From assembly GCA_030549205.1 (NCBI GenBank), contig JAUKTV010000005.1, positions 2,046,001 to 2,110,000 on the forward strand: a stretch of 64,000 nt of DNA, in the 5' to 3' direction. Positions 35,504 through 49,092 of the stretch are shown piece after piece. Each line of letters begins with the position of its first letter. The first letter of the stretch is position 1. The notes beneath the pieces were generated by a model. That model worked only from the letters and a program-made list of their open reading frames with translations. It ran no database searches and was not told the DNA's origin. A program made the position numbers and the translations under genes. The stretch comes from Apiosordaria backusii (lineage: Eukaryota; Ascomycota; Sordariomycetes; Sordariales; Lasiosphaeriaceae).

Positions 35504-37247
35504 ATGTCTTCAGAGAACACCACATCCGACTTGACAGATGGCCTCTCCAACTCAACAACCACCAAGGCCCCAGAACCCACCGCCTTCGCCTTTGCGCTCT
35601 TATTAAGACCGGAATATCTTTCCGTTGTTCTCAGTGCCTTAACAATCATCTGGCTCGGTGCTCATGGCTCACTTCGAAGACCGCCCTCTGCGGCCCCCGT
35701 CAAGGTCAAAGAGGGAAAGAAGCAACCAAAGGAAGACAAGTTTGCCGAGGGGCTTGCCGCTTCAGACGCCCTCATGTTTCCCATTTTGGCTGGCATACTT
35801 CTGATCAGCTTATACTACCTCATCGAGTGGCTTCAGGACCCCGATATCCTGAACAAATTCATGAGAGCTTACTTGTCCATCATGGCAGTTGCTAGTTTGG
35901 GCCGGCTGGCTGGAGACTCGCTGGACGTTTTGACGAGCTTGGTATTTCCATCTGCCTGGGTTGGTCGCGGTGGGGTTGTATATCATATCGACTCGGACGA
36001 GCACCATCAGTACGTTGTCGACAAGGTCACGGGTCGGCACATAGTCATCGAGGATCGGTCGTCCCCTCTCCCTGGTTTTCTGTCTATACTGGCACGTTCA
36101 AAAAGAGCTGAGGATATTCTCTGGGTGGTTCGGCATTTGCTCACAGAAGAATGGACTGTTAGGGGTGTCATGCGTGGCCTGGTCGTTGTCAAGTTCAACG
36201 TCAAGCTCAATGACCTGCTTGGGTTCATGATTTCGATCCCTTTTGCCGCTGCGTATCACTACTTGCGCTGGAACATTTTGTCTAACATTATGAGCGCGGC
36301 GATGTGCTACGCTACGTTCATGCTTCTCTCGCCGACCTCGTTCGGAATCGGCACGATGGTTTTATGGGGGCTTTTCGTTTATGACGTTGTCATGGTGTTC
36401 TATACGTGAGTTTCTTCTTTCTCAGACTTTAGCTACGATAAGTTAACAATATTTCAGTCCCTACATGATCGCCGTCGCCACCAAACTCGACGCCCCCATC
36501 AAACTTGTCTTCCAGAACAACAAAAGCGTCAGTATGCTCGGTCTCGGCGACATCGTCGTTCCCGGTATGCTTATGGGTATAGCCCTTCGCTTCGACCTTT
36601 ATCAGTTCTACAAGAAGCAAATCAAGCTCGAGCCAGTCGAGCTGGTGTCTGAGACGCTGGCAGAAGACGGGACGAAATCAATCACCACAGATACTCAAGA
36701 ACGTCGTGTGAAAGCTCCCTTCGTTGACCCTCGCGGCCAATGGGGCAACAGACTTTGGTGCACCAAGTTTGGCAGTATTTTTCCCATCAAGGAGGCGACG
36801 TCTGTCTGGGCTGCCACTGCTTTCCCGAAGCCGTATTTCTATGCTTCTATGGTTGGTTACACGGCAGGTATGATGGTTACGCTGACGATGTTGTTGGTGT
36901 TTCGACATGGACAGCCGGCACTGCTTTACTTGGTGCCTGGTGTTACGGGTGCATTGTGGTTGACTGCTCTGGCAAGAGGGGAGCTGAATGATATGTGGGG
37001 GTATACAGAGGATGGGAGTCTGGATACCGAGGATGTGGTTGTGGATGTTGGTGGGGGTGAGAAGGTGGTGGAGAAGAAGGACGAGGAGTCAGAGGAGGAG
37101 TCGGAGGAAGATGAGTCGAGTGAAGAGGAGGTCGAGGATGAGAAGAGTGATAAGAAGGTCGAGAGGAAGACATACTACGTCTCTAACTTTGCTATTTCCG
37201 CGCCTAGGATACCGTTACCAAAGTCGGCGAGTGCGCCCATAAACTAG
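35504..37247 (+). CDS. Signal peptide peptidase (presenilin-type aspartyl protease)
   Basis: Exon 1 is 35504-36405 and exon 2 is 36458-37247, with a 52-nt intron (GTGAGT donor, TTTCAG acceptor), giving 563 aa. The two catalytic aspartates are present: VYDVVMVF (Asp about residue 294, last codons of exon 1) and LGLGD (Asp about 332), followed by the usual VPG. The PAL motif is QPALLYLVP. About nine hydrophobic helices can be drawn, starting at AFAFALLLRPEYLSVVLSAL. The N-terminus has NTT and NST sequons in the expected luminal tail. The C-terminal tail is long, highly acidic and Ser-rich (DEESEEESEEDESSEEEVED), then basic. It cleaves signal peptides and other type II helices in the ER membrane. 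The intron falls between the two catalytic motifs. Confidence 0.95.
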
Positions 37248-37439
37248 AGGGATTACGCGGTAGATCTGGGTGGGCAATTATACTCTAGTGGGCATTATGC
37301 AGAGCCAGTTGTGTTGTTTTGTCGCGGTTTTTGTTGGGATTAGCTGTTCGTCTTTAGAAGCGATGCAATCGAGATCAGTTTCTTATTTCCTCTTAACACG
37401 GTTGTCATCAGTCATTATTCATTTCTTCATTGCAGCGGA

Positions 37440-38478
37440 CTACCTATGTGCCTCCGCAAAATCAAGCACCTCGTCCAACTCCAAGATCTCATACGGCCCC
37501 AGCTCCCACCCTAACCCATCCTCCTTGTGATCTGGCGTCCTCACCGCAGTAGCAATCATGTAATCCGGCCCCATGGACCTCAAACACATGTTCACATCCT
37601 CCACCTTTTCCCCGCAGAACCTAATGTCAAACCTTTTGATCACCTGCGCCATGTCACTGTCTACATCATCCTCCCTAGCAGGAACCTCCCAAGCCTCCGC
37701 CGGTCTTGGTGGGCGAAACGAGACAAACTCGAGCTCTCGCAGCCACTCGGCTAGCAGAGCCTCACCAGTGAGCTTGATGTACGCCTCCCTCAGCGCCCAC
37801 AGGGCATAAAACGCCCGGAGTTTCCCGTCAACAAGATCCTCAGGGTTGGAACCGGTTACTAACCCGGGAACAGAGGATAGAACTTGGTGTTTAAGGTAGG
37901 AGACTTCTCCTGGGGCGAAAACGTCGGCGTGCATGTCTACGAAGCCGGGCCAGCCGGAGCTCTCGGTGAGGATCATTTTCTGGTCGCGGGCGCGGCGCTC
38001 GGAGGTGCAGACTATGTCTACGCCTGTTTCTGCCCTGCCGTTGGGGTAGTTGGCGACGGCGACGAGGGCGACGATGCCGGCTTGGTGGGTGACGTTGAAG
38101 GATACTGGTTCTTGGTTGGTGGATGGGTCGATATAGACGGGTTTGGTTTTGGAATTGCGGGTGATGGTGGTGGCTGACCAGGGGGTTGAGGAGAGTTTGG
38201 AGATGGCGTAGTGCTTGAGGAGGTGGGAGGCGAGGGACATTTTGGCGTCGCGGAGGTGGAAGTAGCGGAGGACTGAGGTGCGTTCGGAGGGGGGGAGGAG
38301 GGATAATGCCCGGGAGGCCTGACAGGGGGGTGTTAGTTGTGAGCATCAGATGAAAAGATGGGGTGAGTAAACCTGCATGAGTCTCAAGGTCTTTGGTTTG
38401 TGTTGCTTTTGGGTACCAGGGGCGGGTGTCGAGGATCCACTGGACGAGGACGACACCTTTTTTGTCTGGCGACGACAT
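37440..38478 (-). CDS. 4'-phosphopantetheinyl transferase (Sfp/NpgA type)
   Basis: Exon 2 (38318-37440) carries the enzyme core: RDAKMSLASHLLKHYAISKL, FNVTHQAGIVALVAV, TGVDIVCTSER (the metal-binding Asp), then FYALWALREAYIKLTGEALL (the WA-KEA-type helix). Exon 1 begins at 38478 with VLVQWILDTRPWYPKATQTK. It transfers phosphopantetheine from CoA to carrier proteins of polyketide and peptide synthases and to alpha-aminoadipate reductase, so it serves lysine and secondary metabolism. The splice is unusual. With the GT donor at 38372 the phase is wrong by one base. Using a GC-AG intron 38376-38319 (donor GCAGGT, CTAAC branch site, TGTCAG acceptor) gives a clean phase-0 join reading DLETHASRALSLL, as the family expects, and 326 aa in total. 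Confidence 0.9.
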
Positions 38479-40844
38479 GATTTTTTAAGGTGTGAGGGAT
38501 GAAAATATGAATCGAATGATTTTCTTGTGAGTTTGGTGGTGAAATGTTTCGGAATGCTGCTCATCAGGTCATGTCAATGCCTCGAGCGCTGTGAGAGTTG
38601 GGGGGAGGAGTTGATGAAACGAAAATGGGCTGAGGATTTGACTCGCTGTGACACGACGTCTCTTGCATTGACAATTACTTAAACTGACAGCCACGGCTTT
38701 CCTCTCTCACTTTATTTCCCTTTTTCTTCACCCTCCTCCCATTTTATGAGGGGGGAGGGACAACTCTTTCTCTTTTATCCGCTCAGGCATACCCCGTCAA
38801 TTATCGTCATTTGTCTCCCTACCTGCTTTCCCACCACTTCAAAATGACGACCAGTCTCATTCGGACATTTCATTTGCAAACCATGCCCTCACGACCTTGC
38901 ACGCATCAACCACCAGATTCACCAGGCAGGCCCAGCATTTTGCAAATTCCGATTTTGACGACAAAATAAATAATTTTCGGACGACTTCGAGCAAAGACAA
39001 TTTTCTCAGTTCCACTGAGGGGTTCCCACGAAAAATGCGTTCCGATCGCCGATCCGGAACATTGACCAAGCCCGACCCAACTCCGGTCCGGCCGAGCATG
39101 TCAACACATTTCTCATTCAATTCACACACACCACCACCCCGAAGTGTTGATAGCCTAGAAAATCGTACCTACAAGGTACGACCATATGCGCTCCGCTTGC
39201 CACCAAGGACAATCCTTTTCCGGTCTTTGCCTCACTCGCCAGATCCGATTTGTTCCTTCGACAACCACCCCCTCGCTCATCACCCATCCCATCCCCCGAT
39301 GAGATGACGCGACCGAGCCCAAGCGTCGAGCCACCGTTCCGCGGTTCTTGTTGTCCATCCTTTTCACATTGGATGCCCAGCAAGATTCCTTTCTCTCCAG
39401 GTTGGTGTTCCTCACTTTTTTGTTCCGACATGGTCGTTGAGCAGAAGTGAGTTGAGCCCCCCTTGTGAGAAAGCCGCGTTGAGCGTTACAACCCTAGCTC
39501 CGCTGTTTTTTCTCCTTTCTATCTATCAGGAGGGATAGAAGACAGCGTTGTAGCAAGGAAGCCACGCTCCACGTCGCAGACTCCCGCCGGAAGAGCTTGC
39601 AGATAGCGCCCCCTGAAAAAGGACGTGGTCTCGCTCCATGAGGCGGTAGAAGTTAGCCGTGTTGTAGCATGGATAGTGTTTCACTCCGTCCTTGGGAGGC
39701 ACTTTTCGCTGGAAGGGCCACATTTCTTTTTTCTTTACCTTTCCCTGTTTTACGCTGGGTGAGGTGAGTAGAAAGAGACAGGTCCCCCCACCCCCAGCGA
39801 GGCGTCGATTCACAATCACCGGAAGAGCGGCCTTGAGTCTTTCCTAACCAAAGAAGATTCGGCAAGTGACTGAGGTGATCTGAATCCGCTGACGCTAGGG
39901 GGCATCCTGGGGGGCATCTGGTTGTCTGCTCAAAACCCAGGGAGACTTTGAACAGACGTCAATCTGTGGCGACCTGAAGCTTGAGAAGACCCCAGGTTCA
40001 AAAGCCCTTTCTCTGTTTTTTTGTGGAACACACACAGATACAGAAAGAAAGAAGTGATGATGTGACGTTGCAGTTGGAGACACGATTTTCAGCCCTCCAT
40101 AAACGCCGAGAGTTGGGCAAATGTTCAAGTTCTGAGTCTTGATCTTGTTCTCTATTTTTCATGGTGTGGGAAAGTAGGGAGGAGGTTGAGATGCAAAGGA
40201 CACATCACATAACACACAGGACAGTGATGGTTGATCTGTCTTTCATGTATATATCTAATTTCATTTGTTCTTGCTCAAATCCGCTGGACACACTCTGCCG
40301 TCGATCAGCCAGCCCTTAGAGGCTCTTTCATGAGAGCTACTTCCGTCCCCAGCCAAACTCCATGAAAAGAAACTGAAAATGCCTGTTTCTGGCAGAATAA
40401 ATAAATAAATAGTAACTGTGGAAAATAGTCACAAACCGGTCCTTAACAAAAGAGCAAACATACACAATCGAGGATTCCCTCGTGGTCACTCATCCCGACT
40501 CGAAGTATATCATCAATAGCATCCCACATCAACCCATATTCCCATAAAAGAACAATTCCCCATTATTCTACTCCCGTATACACTATCATAAATATGATCA
40601 AACCCTTTATCAAAAACAATAGCATGCAAGACCACCTAATATTTCAAACAACCGCAAAACTCAACCCCTACCTCCCTCCATGCACCCCAGTTTCCCATAT
40701 AGTGTTGCTTTTCCCCCTCGCTCCCAAGAAAGAAAAAAAAGTAATTCATCAAAAACATATCCATAATCCATCATCATATGTTCCCCCTTAACCAGGCATT
40801 AATACCACCGCATACCCATCCCACCCCAAACCCCCCCTCTCACC
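38479..40844. other. 2.4-kb intergenic region
   Basis: Promoter side of the phosphopantetheinyl transferase and 3' flank of the myosin gene. Short open stretches near 38900-39450 and 39520-39870 lack any domain or splice logic. An (AATA)-type run lies near 40396-40411. No gene is claimed. Confidence 0.45.
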
Positions 40845-43800
40845 CTACAAGAACCCCTTCAAGCTAGGCACCCTACTAATACTGCTCTTTCTCTGCGGGA
40901 CCCTCCCCTCCTCAACAAGAATATTCCCCTCGCTCCTCCACCCCTTCCCCCTCACACTCCCCCCAAAGACACTCGCCCCCGTCGCCACGCTCGCCCCCGA
41001 CGGCCGGTCCTTCATCGCCTTCCAGCTGTCCAGCTCCCGCTCCAGCTGCATGATCCTCTCCCTCTCCTCCCTCAGCTCCCTCTCGGCCCTCCTCGCCTGC
41101 AGCTCGTTCGAGCTCTCCGACGCCTGCAGCTCCTCAATCGTCTTGAACAGCTTGTCCATCTTGTCCCGCATTCTCGCCATGTCCTCCTGCAGCTGGACAT
41201 TCTGCCTGTCCTTTCGGTCGATTTGCGTCTGCAAGTCCTTGACCGTTCGGTCCACGTTACGGACTGACCGTTGGGATTTGCTGCGCTCCGTCTGCTGCTG
41301 TTCGAGTTCCGATTCGAGCTACGATTGTGTGTGTTGTTAGTTATTTTGCTGATACTTGGTAACCTCGTTACAACTTGGGGGGAGGGGGGATCGGGATAGG
41401 AGTGTGTGTTGCATCCATGGCGCTACTCCTACTACTGCTGAGAGAGGAAGAAATAAAACAACTAACCTCCTGGATGCGCTTATGCAAGAACTTGATATCG
41501 TGACTAGCAGTCGAGTACCCCTTCGTCTCCAAATCAATCAACTTCAGCTGCACCTCATTCAGCGACTTCTCCAGCGCATTCTTTTGCTTGTGCAACTCGG
41601 CACTAGCCTCGCGCTCAGCCACAATGTCCTTTTGGACCTCAGAAACCAACGCCTCAGCTCGCCGCATTTTCTCCACCGCAGCGGCAGCAATATCCTGCTG
41701 CTGAGCCAGCCCAGACTTGAGCTCGAGAATCTCCTTGTCAATATTCGCAGCATTCCTCAACGAAGGGCTCTCGCTGTTGGCCAGATCCTCCAGACCAGCC
41801 TTGGCCTCCTTCAGCCTAGCCTCAATGCTCTGCTTCTCACGGGCAATGCTATCCCGCTCAGAAGTGATCTCATCCACCGACGTCCGAAGCGACCGCACCT
41901 GTGAAAGAAGCGAGACGATCTTGCCCTGAGCATCATTGTGAGCGTTGACAGCCTCGTCACGGGAAGCCATGACATCGGAAAGCGTCGACTCGAGACGCGC
42001 CTTCTCCTTGGACCAAGTAGAACTGTTGAGGACCTCATCATCCCACTTGGACCTGAGCTCATCGAGCTCCTCACGCAAGCGGGTAATCTCGGCCTGCTTG
42101 AACAGCTTCTCCTCCCTCGCAAGATCAAGCTCTTTGGTAAGAGTGCCAAACTCAGCTTGGTACTTCTTGCGAAGCTGCTCCATGCTCGATTCCTTGTCCT
42201 CGATGTCATTCGCCCGTTGGTTGCGATAGTCCTCAAGCTCGTGATGCAGCCTCTTCTTGGCTTGCGTGGCAGCCTCAAGGTCGGTCGACATGTCCTCAAT
42301 CTTCTCCTCCAGGCGCTGGTTCTGCAGTTGGAGATCCTCAATCGTGCCGTCCAGTCTCTTCCTTTCAGACATCATCTCGGCACAGGCATCCTCCGCATCC
42401 TTCGCCTGAGCCTTGGCAAACTGCTCCGCGCGGCTGGCCTTGAGCACAGCAATCTCGGCCTGCTCAAGCTTGCTGAAATACTCATCCGCACGACTCTTGT
42501 ACAAGCTCAAGCTGGCAGCGACATCAGCCAGCTTGGAAGTCTCGGAATCCAGGCGGATCTGAAGGTCGGCAAACTCCTGAAGAAGCTGGTTCCGGCTCGC
42601 GGCTTCTTGCTCCCGCGCAAGTGACATCTCCTGAAGGTCTGACTTGGCATCGCGGAGGTCGAGCTCGATCTTGGCCCTGTCATGTCTGAGCCTCTCAAAG
42701 TGCTCCTTGATGTGAGCCAGTTCACCAATAGCATCATTGTGGTCAGACAACAAGCGGCGGCGGGAGTCCTCTTGGCTGTGAAGCAAGTCAAGAATCTCCT
42801 CGTGAGATCTAGTCTGGATATCGCGCAACGACAGTTCGCCAGCGTGAAGAGCCTTTTCAAGCGCAGATACCTGCTTTGAGGACTCATCAAGCATGTGGTG
42901 GAGCTTGCTGTTCATCTGCTCCAGCTTCTGAACACGGCCACTCTCATCAACGACGGCCTGAGGGTCCGGCACAGACCGCTCAAGCTGGCTTTGCAGGTGT
43001 CGGTTCTGCATATGAGCAATTTGCAGCTGGTTCTGCAGCTCCTCAACCTCGGCCTTGAGATCCTGGCGGTTGTTGAAGCTTAGGATGTCGGCCGTCTTAT
43101 CTGAGCGGACCGAGTCGAGATGGTCAGTATCAACCGTAGCAAAGCGGCGAGGGGGAGTAGAGGTATTGGAATAGTGGCGACCATTGGGCTTGGGCCGCTT
43201 CTGTGTCGGCGAGCCAGGTTCGAAGACAGCCTCGTTGGGGTTGATCTCTCCGAGACGAGTCCTGGTCGGAGACTCATTCCTAGCTGCTCTCATCTCAGTC
43301 AACTGAGCCTCGGCGTTAGCGCGAGCCGCAGTTTGGACGCGAAGATTTTGCTGAAGCTCCTCGATCTTGCGAGCCAAGTCAAGGTTCTTGCTAAGGAACT
43401 TGTCGGCACCGCCCTCAGTTTGGATAGTAGGCACGAACTCAGGGTCAACAATCTTGAGCGCGTCCAACAACTGTCCTCGGAGATCAGCAAGCTCAATGTC
43501 CCGGAAATCCAGCGTCTGTTGCAAAGTGCGGACTGTCCCTTGAGCCTGTGTGCGAATCTGCCGTTCAGACTCAATAGTTCGATTCGCCTCAGCAAGTTGC
43601 GCCGTGACGTTCGACGAAGTCTTCTCCGCGTTGCGGCTGTTCTGCACTTCCCTGGCCAGCTCATGGTTGAGATCCTCTAGGTTCAGCTGCAGTTTCTCCA
43701 GCCTCTTCTCCAAAGAAGCAATAGTAACCTGCGAGTCACCAAGCTGCTTGTTGAGCTTCGTGTTCTGCTCTTCCAGGCGAGCCTTCTCCCGCTGAAGACC

Positions 43801-46800
43801 CATAATCTGGCCTCGAGAAGCTTCACTGGCCCTTGAACTGGATCTCGCAATCTCAAGTCCCTTTTGTTGCAACTTGTTCAGCAGAGCCTTGTTGTCGTTC
43901 TCCGAAGCAGTCAGACGACCCTTGACGGTGACGAGCTCACGCTCCAACCGCTCCTTTGCCTGGTCATTCTTCAGTCCAAACTCTCCAGACTCAAGAATCA
44001 CTTTATTGAGATCCTCAATCTGGTAGTTCAGCTTGGCCACCTCATCCTCGAACCACTTCAACCGCGAGTTTGCCGCCTCCAAATCCCGAAGCAAGCTCTC
44101 CTCCCGTTCGCGTGCAACCTTGGAAGCGGCCCTCTCGCCAATAATCTCAGCCTCACGGCGGGCCTCCTCGGCTTGGGTCTTCGCCACACGCAACGCCCGG
44201 ATCTCTTGCCTGGCCTCGTCCCTCTCTTTCTCAGCAGCAGCACGCGTCTCCATCATACGGCGAAGAGTGTCCTGCTGAGCATAGAGCTCCTTCTCAATCG
44301 TGATCTTGGACTCATTGAGGTGGTCGTACTCATCCTTCAAGGTGTTGTACTTGTGCTCCCCGAGAAGGGCAACATCATCACGGGACTGACGTTCCCTGCT
44401 AAGTTCCATTTGAACCTGATAAAGCTGGTCCTTCAAGTCCTTGACCTGCGCCTCGAGAAGTTGGCGGTTTTGATCAGCCTGGGCATCCTCAGACAAGCGA
44501 GCTTGGAGAAGCTTGTTGGCATCCGCTGCCTCACGCTTTAACTGGGCTTCTTGGGACTTCATAGCAGTGAGTTCTGCCTGGATGTTGCGGAGACGCTCGG
44601 CGTTCTTGTCCCTCTCAGCACTGAGGGCCTTTCGCTGTTCCTCGAGACTGCGCCGCTCCATTTCGAATTTCTTATTATCCGAACGAAGCAGTGCTAGTTC
44701 GCTCTCCTTCTTCCTAACCAAGTCTTCGTAGTCGGTAGAGGTCTTGGACAATTGCGCAAGCTGCTGTTGAATCTCGCGGTTTTCAGCGCTGAGCTGCGAG
44801 TTCTTGGTTCTTGAAGTCTGAAGCTCCTTCTCGGCCGTCCTCAGCTTGATCTCCAGGTCCTGATCCGCCTTGAGAAGCTTGCTCTCCATGTCCCGTACCT
44901 TCCTATCCTTGAGTGAGAGTTGGCTTTGCAACATCTTGACCTCGTCCTCCAACGCCGCTTCCTGTGCGCTGCGTTCGGACTGTTTTTGGGTGATCTCCTC
45001 GATGGCTTTCTCCAGATCAGCCACCTTGGCGGCAAGCTCCGATTTCTCAGCCTCCAACCTGGAGATGAGACCAGCAGCCTGTTCAAGTTGCGTGCGATAC
45101 CTGTCCACATCTTCCTCAGCTCGCTTCTTGGCGTCAAGAAGACTATCAAGCTGGTCCTCAAGTCTCTCCTGATCATCCAAAGCACCAGCCAGTTTGTCCT
45201 CCAACTCCGCCTCCCTCAGCTGCAGCCGCTTAAAAATTTCCTCCTTGTCCAGCGCAAGAGCTCTTTCGCTCTCCAAAACTTGCTGAACCCTGATCATCTC
45301 GGCGTGAACATTCCTCCTTTCCTCCTCGATCTTTTGGCGATTCTCCAGCTCCAACTTCATCTTCTCATGCAGCTGCTTGATCATCTCATCCCTCTTCTTC
45401 ACCTCTGTCGCCGTCCTCGTAGCGCCCAGAAGCGGCTTCATCCTGACCAGCAACTGCCACCAAGGATTGTCACACAGGTCAAGGTACACCTGGAAATTCC
45501 GTTGAATGACCCTCGTCGCCTCAGCCCGGTACAGCCGTTTGAACGCAATCCTCCGCTGCATGTACCCCCTCGCAACCGACTGGAACCGCGCCATGATCTC
45601 CGAAATCAGCGCATCTCTCTTCTCCTCCAGCTCAGCCAGCACGCCAGCCCTGAAAAAAACCTTTGTCAACCCAACCCGATACAGCGACCTATCCAACCCA
45701 AACTTGTCCAGCATCAACCTCGCCACCGCCTGCCCCTCCAAATACCCCTTCGGCAAGTCCCTCACGAGAACCTCATAACGCTGCCGAAACTCGGCAAACG
45801 CCAATCTGTTCGGGAACCCCGTCCTCGCAATCCTGATCCCCTCCAGCACACCATTACACCTCAGCTGATCCAGCACCAACAACCCATTGAACTGCTTCGC
45901 CTTTTTCTTGTGATTCGGCAGGATACACCTCACAAAGTGCGGATGCGTCGAATGCAACTGCGCCATCAAACTCGACAGCTGCTCCTTGTGCCTCTGCGCA
46001 ACCGTCCTAAACAAGCCCTTCTTGACCCTGCTCCTCATCCCCCCCACCTCATCATCCTGATCCGCACAGTCCGCAAACAGATTCGCAACATGCTTATCCG
46101 TCGACGCCGCCAGCAACCTCGTCACATTGTCATTCAGCGGGTCCTTGTTCTTCTCCAGCCACCCCTCAGTCGAGTACTCGACCTCTGCCGCATAGTGCGT
46201 GAGGATGAACCCCTGCCCCAACCGCGAAGGCCGATACTTTTGTGACTTCTTATCCCACAAAGAGTTCAGCTTCTCGGAAAAGGTCTTGTCCGTCGCCTTG
46301 GGCATGACGCAGTCCTCGTCCAAGCAACTAAAAATACCAATCGGGTTCGGCAGCTCAATCAAGTCAATCGTCGGCTGCAAGTCCTTCCCAAAGTCGATAA
46401 ACTGCCACTCAATCTTCTCCCGGGCGTACTCCTCCTGCTCGAGGACAAACATGTGGTGGTTGAAAAACTGCTGCAGCTTCTCGTTCGTGTAGTTGATGCA
46501 CAGCTGCTCAAAGCTGTTGTGCTCAAAAATCTCGAAACCGGCAATATCCAGCACGCCAATAAACCTCGTATCGTCCAGCCCCATCCCCGGCCGGTCAAGC
46601 TGGCGATTGATCCTCGTGACCAAATCACCAAACCCGCGTTCGTAGATACCCTTTGCCAAGGCATCAATGCTGAACCTCACCTGCTCCGGAGTCTGAACCT
46701 TCTCAACCCATTCCCTCCCCGCCTTCACCTTCGGGTGCAGCAACCCCTGAAGAAAAGGCTGCAAAGGCACCCCAAGCAGCTTGCACACCTTCGCGGCAAC

Positions 46801-48251
46801 CTCCTTCCCATCCGCCGCCAGCCTCGCCTGATCCGCCGACCTGCTCTCCTTGACAACATTCAAATTACCCAAATGCAGCACCGCAGCAATCGTCCTCAAA
46901 ATAGCCGCCTGCTCCCCCTCATCAAACCCCATCACCCCGAATGCCTCCAGAAGCGAATTCCACTCCTCACGATCCGACACCCCAGAAATCGTATCCTGCC
47001 CCTCCCGGGTATACGCAAAATCCTCGACATCCAGCCCGTCCAAGAGAAACTCTTGCTTCAGCCTCCTATCCGCGCCCTTGAGCAGCTGATAAAAAACATG
47101 ATAGTTGCGCTCTTGCGAGTTGATCCTCACCACTCGGGACTTTTCAAGGAGATACCAGTCAATGAAAGCACCGGCAATCGACCCGTTCCGGTTGAACTCG
47201 ATCCGGATAAACTTGCCGAATCTCGACGAGTTGTTGTTGCGGACAGTTTGAGCATTGCCAAAGGCTTCCAAGATGGGATTTGCCCTCAAAATCTGAGCCG
47301 AAAGGGTGGAATGCTGCTGCCCTCTGCTCTTCACCGAAGAGTCCGAGTGCGCAACTGCCGCAAGATACTGGATGACCTTTTTGGTGTTTTCCGTCTTTCC
47401 TGCACCGGACTCGCCCGTGACCAAGATACTTTGGTTCTCGTTGTCGTCGACAAGATTCCGGAAGGCTTCGTCGGCCATGGCGTAGATATGGGGCTTGTTG
47501 TCCTCCCGGTTCCTACCCTTGTACATGTTGATGTATTCATTCGTGTAGATGGGGAGGGGGGTGTAGGGGTTGACTGTCACCAGGAACAGCCCGGAGTAGG
47601 TATATATGAGGTCGGACAGGTAGCGCATGTGGAGGTTGTGGACAACGGATGCCTCGTTCAGGTGCGTCAGTTCGGCCATGTCGTTAGCCTTGTCGAACTT
47701 GGCGGGGTTGACTTTGTCGACGCTTTCTGCGTCAACTTCTCGTTGCTAGATCGTAGCCGGTCAGTTAGAACCAGTATTAGATTGCCGGGACAGACACTTA
47801 CACTCCCGTCATCACACTGAACCAATATCCTGTTTCCTGGGAGCTCCTCGACCACCCAGCCCTTGACAAAAGCCGTCTGTGGATCCTTAAGCCACACATA
47901 TTTCTTGCCCGAGAAGTCGTTCTCCCCCTCAATCCCCTTGACAATGTCGGTGGGTTTCCTCATGTCTTCCGTCTTGATAAACGATGGGGCAAAAGTGCCT
48001 GAGCTCTGGGTGTTGTCTCTGGAAAGGAGACGAGCATGGCCGCCAGAGCGGATGGGCATTGGCTGCGCTATTGATGTCGCAATCGAGCTTTGCGATTGAG
48101 TGCGGACGTGAGAAGGCGGGGAGGCCATCCCTGAGAAGGCAGACGGAGACGATGGGAAAAGAGTCGATTTTGGTCTGCCTGGTGGCCCCCCACCGTTCGA
48201 ACCTGTCGAAGGCGAGGCATTCCTCGCGAATGGATTGTTGCGAACCGACAT
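40845..48251 (-). CDS. Class II (conventional) myosin heavy chain
   Basis: Exons are 48251-47802, 47745-41467 and 41318-40845. All joins are in phase 0 (GTAAGT/CTAG and GTTAGT/CGTAG), giving 2,400 aa. Residues 1-100 are a Ser-rich extension. An SH3-like fold (KKYVWLKDPQTAFVKGWVVE) precedes the motor. Motor signatures are the P-loop GESGAGKT (near residue 260), switch I NNNSSRFGKF, switch II DIAGFEIFEHNSF and the actin-binding end HFVRCILPNHKKK. An IQ-like neck (QRRIAFKRLYRAEATRVIQR, near 885) leads to DNPWWQLLVRMKPLL, the head-tail junction of class II myosins. The rest is about 1,350 residues of nearly continuous coiled coil with a Pro-rich break near 43,200, then a basic Ser-rich tail. The expected role is contractile-ring constriction at septation. 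The tail length is at the high end for fungi. Confidence 0.96.
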
Positions 48252-49092
48252 GGTGAGTTGGCTCGCTATTATGAATTCGTGTTGAGGATATCAAGGATAT
48301 ACATGGGATTCTTTCCGTTTAGCGATTTTGTATTCGTAGTGCTGCTGTATTAACCGCCGTTCCGTCATGTAAACATGGAGCTTCAAAAGACGCCTCCAAT
48401 GCAAGAACTGCAGCTGAAAACGCAACCAAGTGCCAAAAGAAGGAAAGAGAAAAGCTGCAAAGACAAGCCCGCAGGTTGCTAAACAAGCGGGTACCTGGCT
48501 GGTTTGTTCCTGCAGCAAGTTGGTGAAAGAGGGGGGACTTTCGTCTGGTGTTTGTTGCGATTTCCCTTGAGGCCTGATGGTAGGCGCGTTGCCCCTAGCA
48601 GACCTGCACCAAGTAAACAAAGCCCGAGCCAAAGCAAATCCACCCAATCGAAGCTTAAGCCCAAGGGTGGCTCGTCCTCCCTGATGTCACCAAGTCACTC
48701 TCGGATGTGGCCCGTGCAGTGCTTGGGCAGTGACTAACTCAAATCAGGCCTAGCGGAATCCCGGTTTCAAGAGGTGCTGAACTCTTGGGAATTTCGTGCA
48801 CCGTTCCTTTTCTGCCACTCACTGTCAGGAACAAAAAGATCGCCAGAATTTATCCTGCATCGGCTCAAACTGAACTCTTTGCGATTTCTAAGAGAAGACT
48901 ACCGCTTCAATAATCTTAGGCCACAGGACATATTCATCGCTCGGAATCGATAATCGTAATAATCACTGCCCCGCCCGACCAAGTTTGCAGCTGTGCGTGT
49001 CTCGACTGCTCTCCCGCCGAACTCTTGAGTATCGATCGAAGGCAATCCATCCGGCGCGCGTCAACAAACTTGACAACTGGTGAATTCTCACA
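48252..49092. promoter_or_regulatory. Divergent promoter region of myosin II and the Red1-like gene
   Basis: 841 bp between divergent starts. Short open frames here have no domain. No specific element is claimed. Confidence 0.4.

Noticed and set aside
37440..38478. Secondary-metabolite cluster around the phosphopantetheinyl transferase
   Set aside because: Neighbours are housekeeping genes (signal peptide peptidase, myosin, MED31); no synthase, tailoring enzyme or regulator is nearby.
38897..39450. Overlapping open frames of 100-136 codons on both strands
   Set aside because: No domain, no consistent splice sites and composition typical of non-coding CT-rich promoter DNA.
44920..47820. Long plus-strand open frames (441 and 455 codons) across the myosin gene
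   Set aside because: They are antisense shadows of the motor and coiled-coil coding sequence, with Leu/Arg/Pro-biased composition and no motif.
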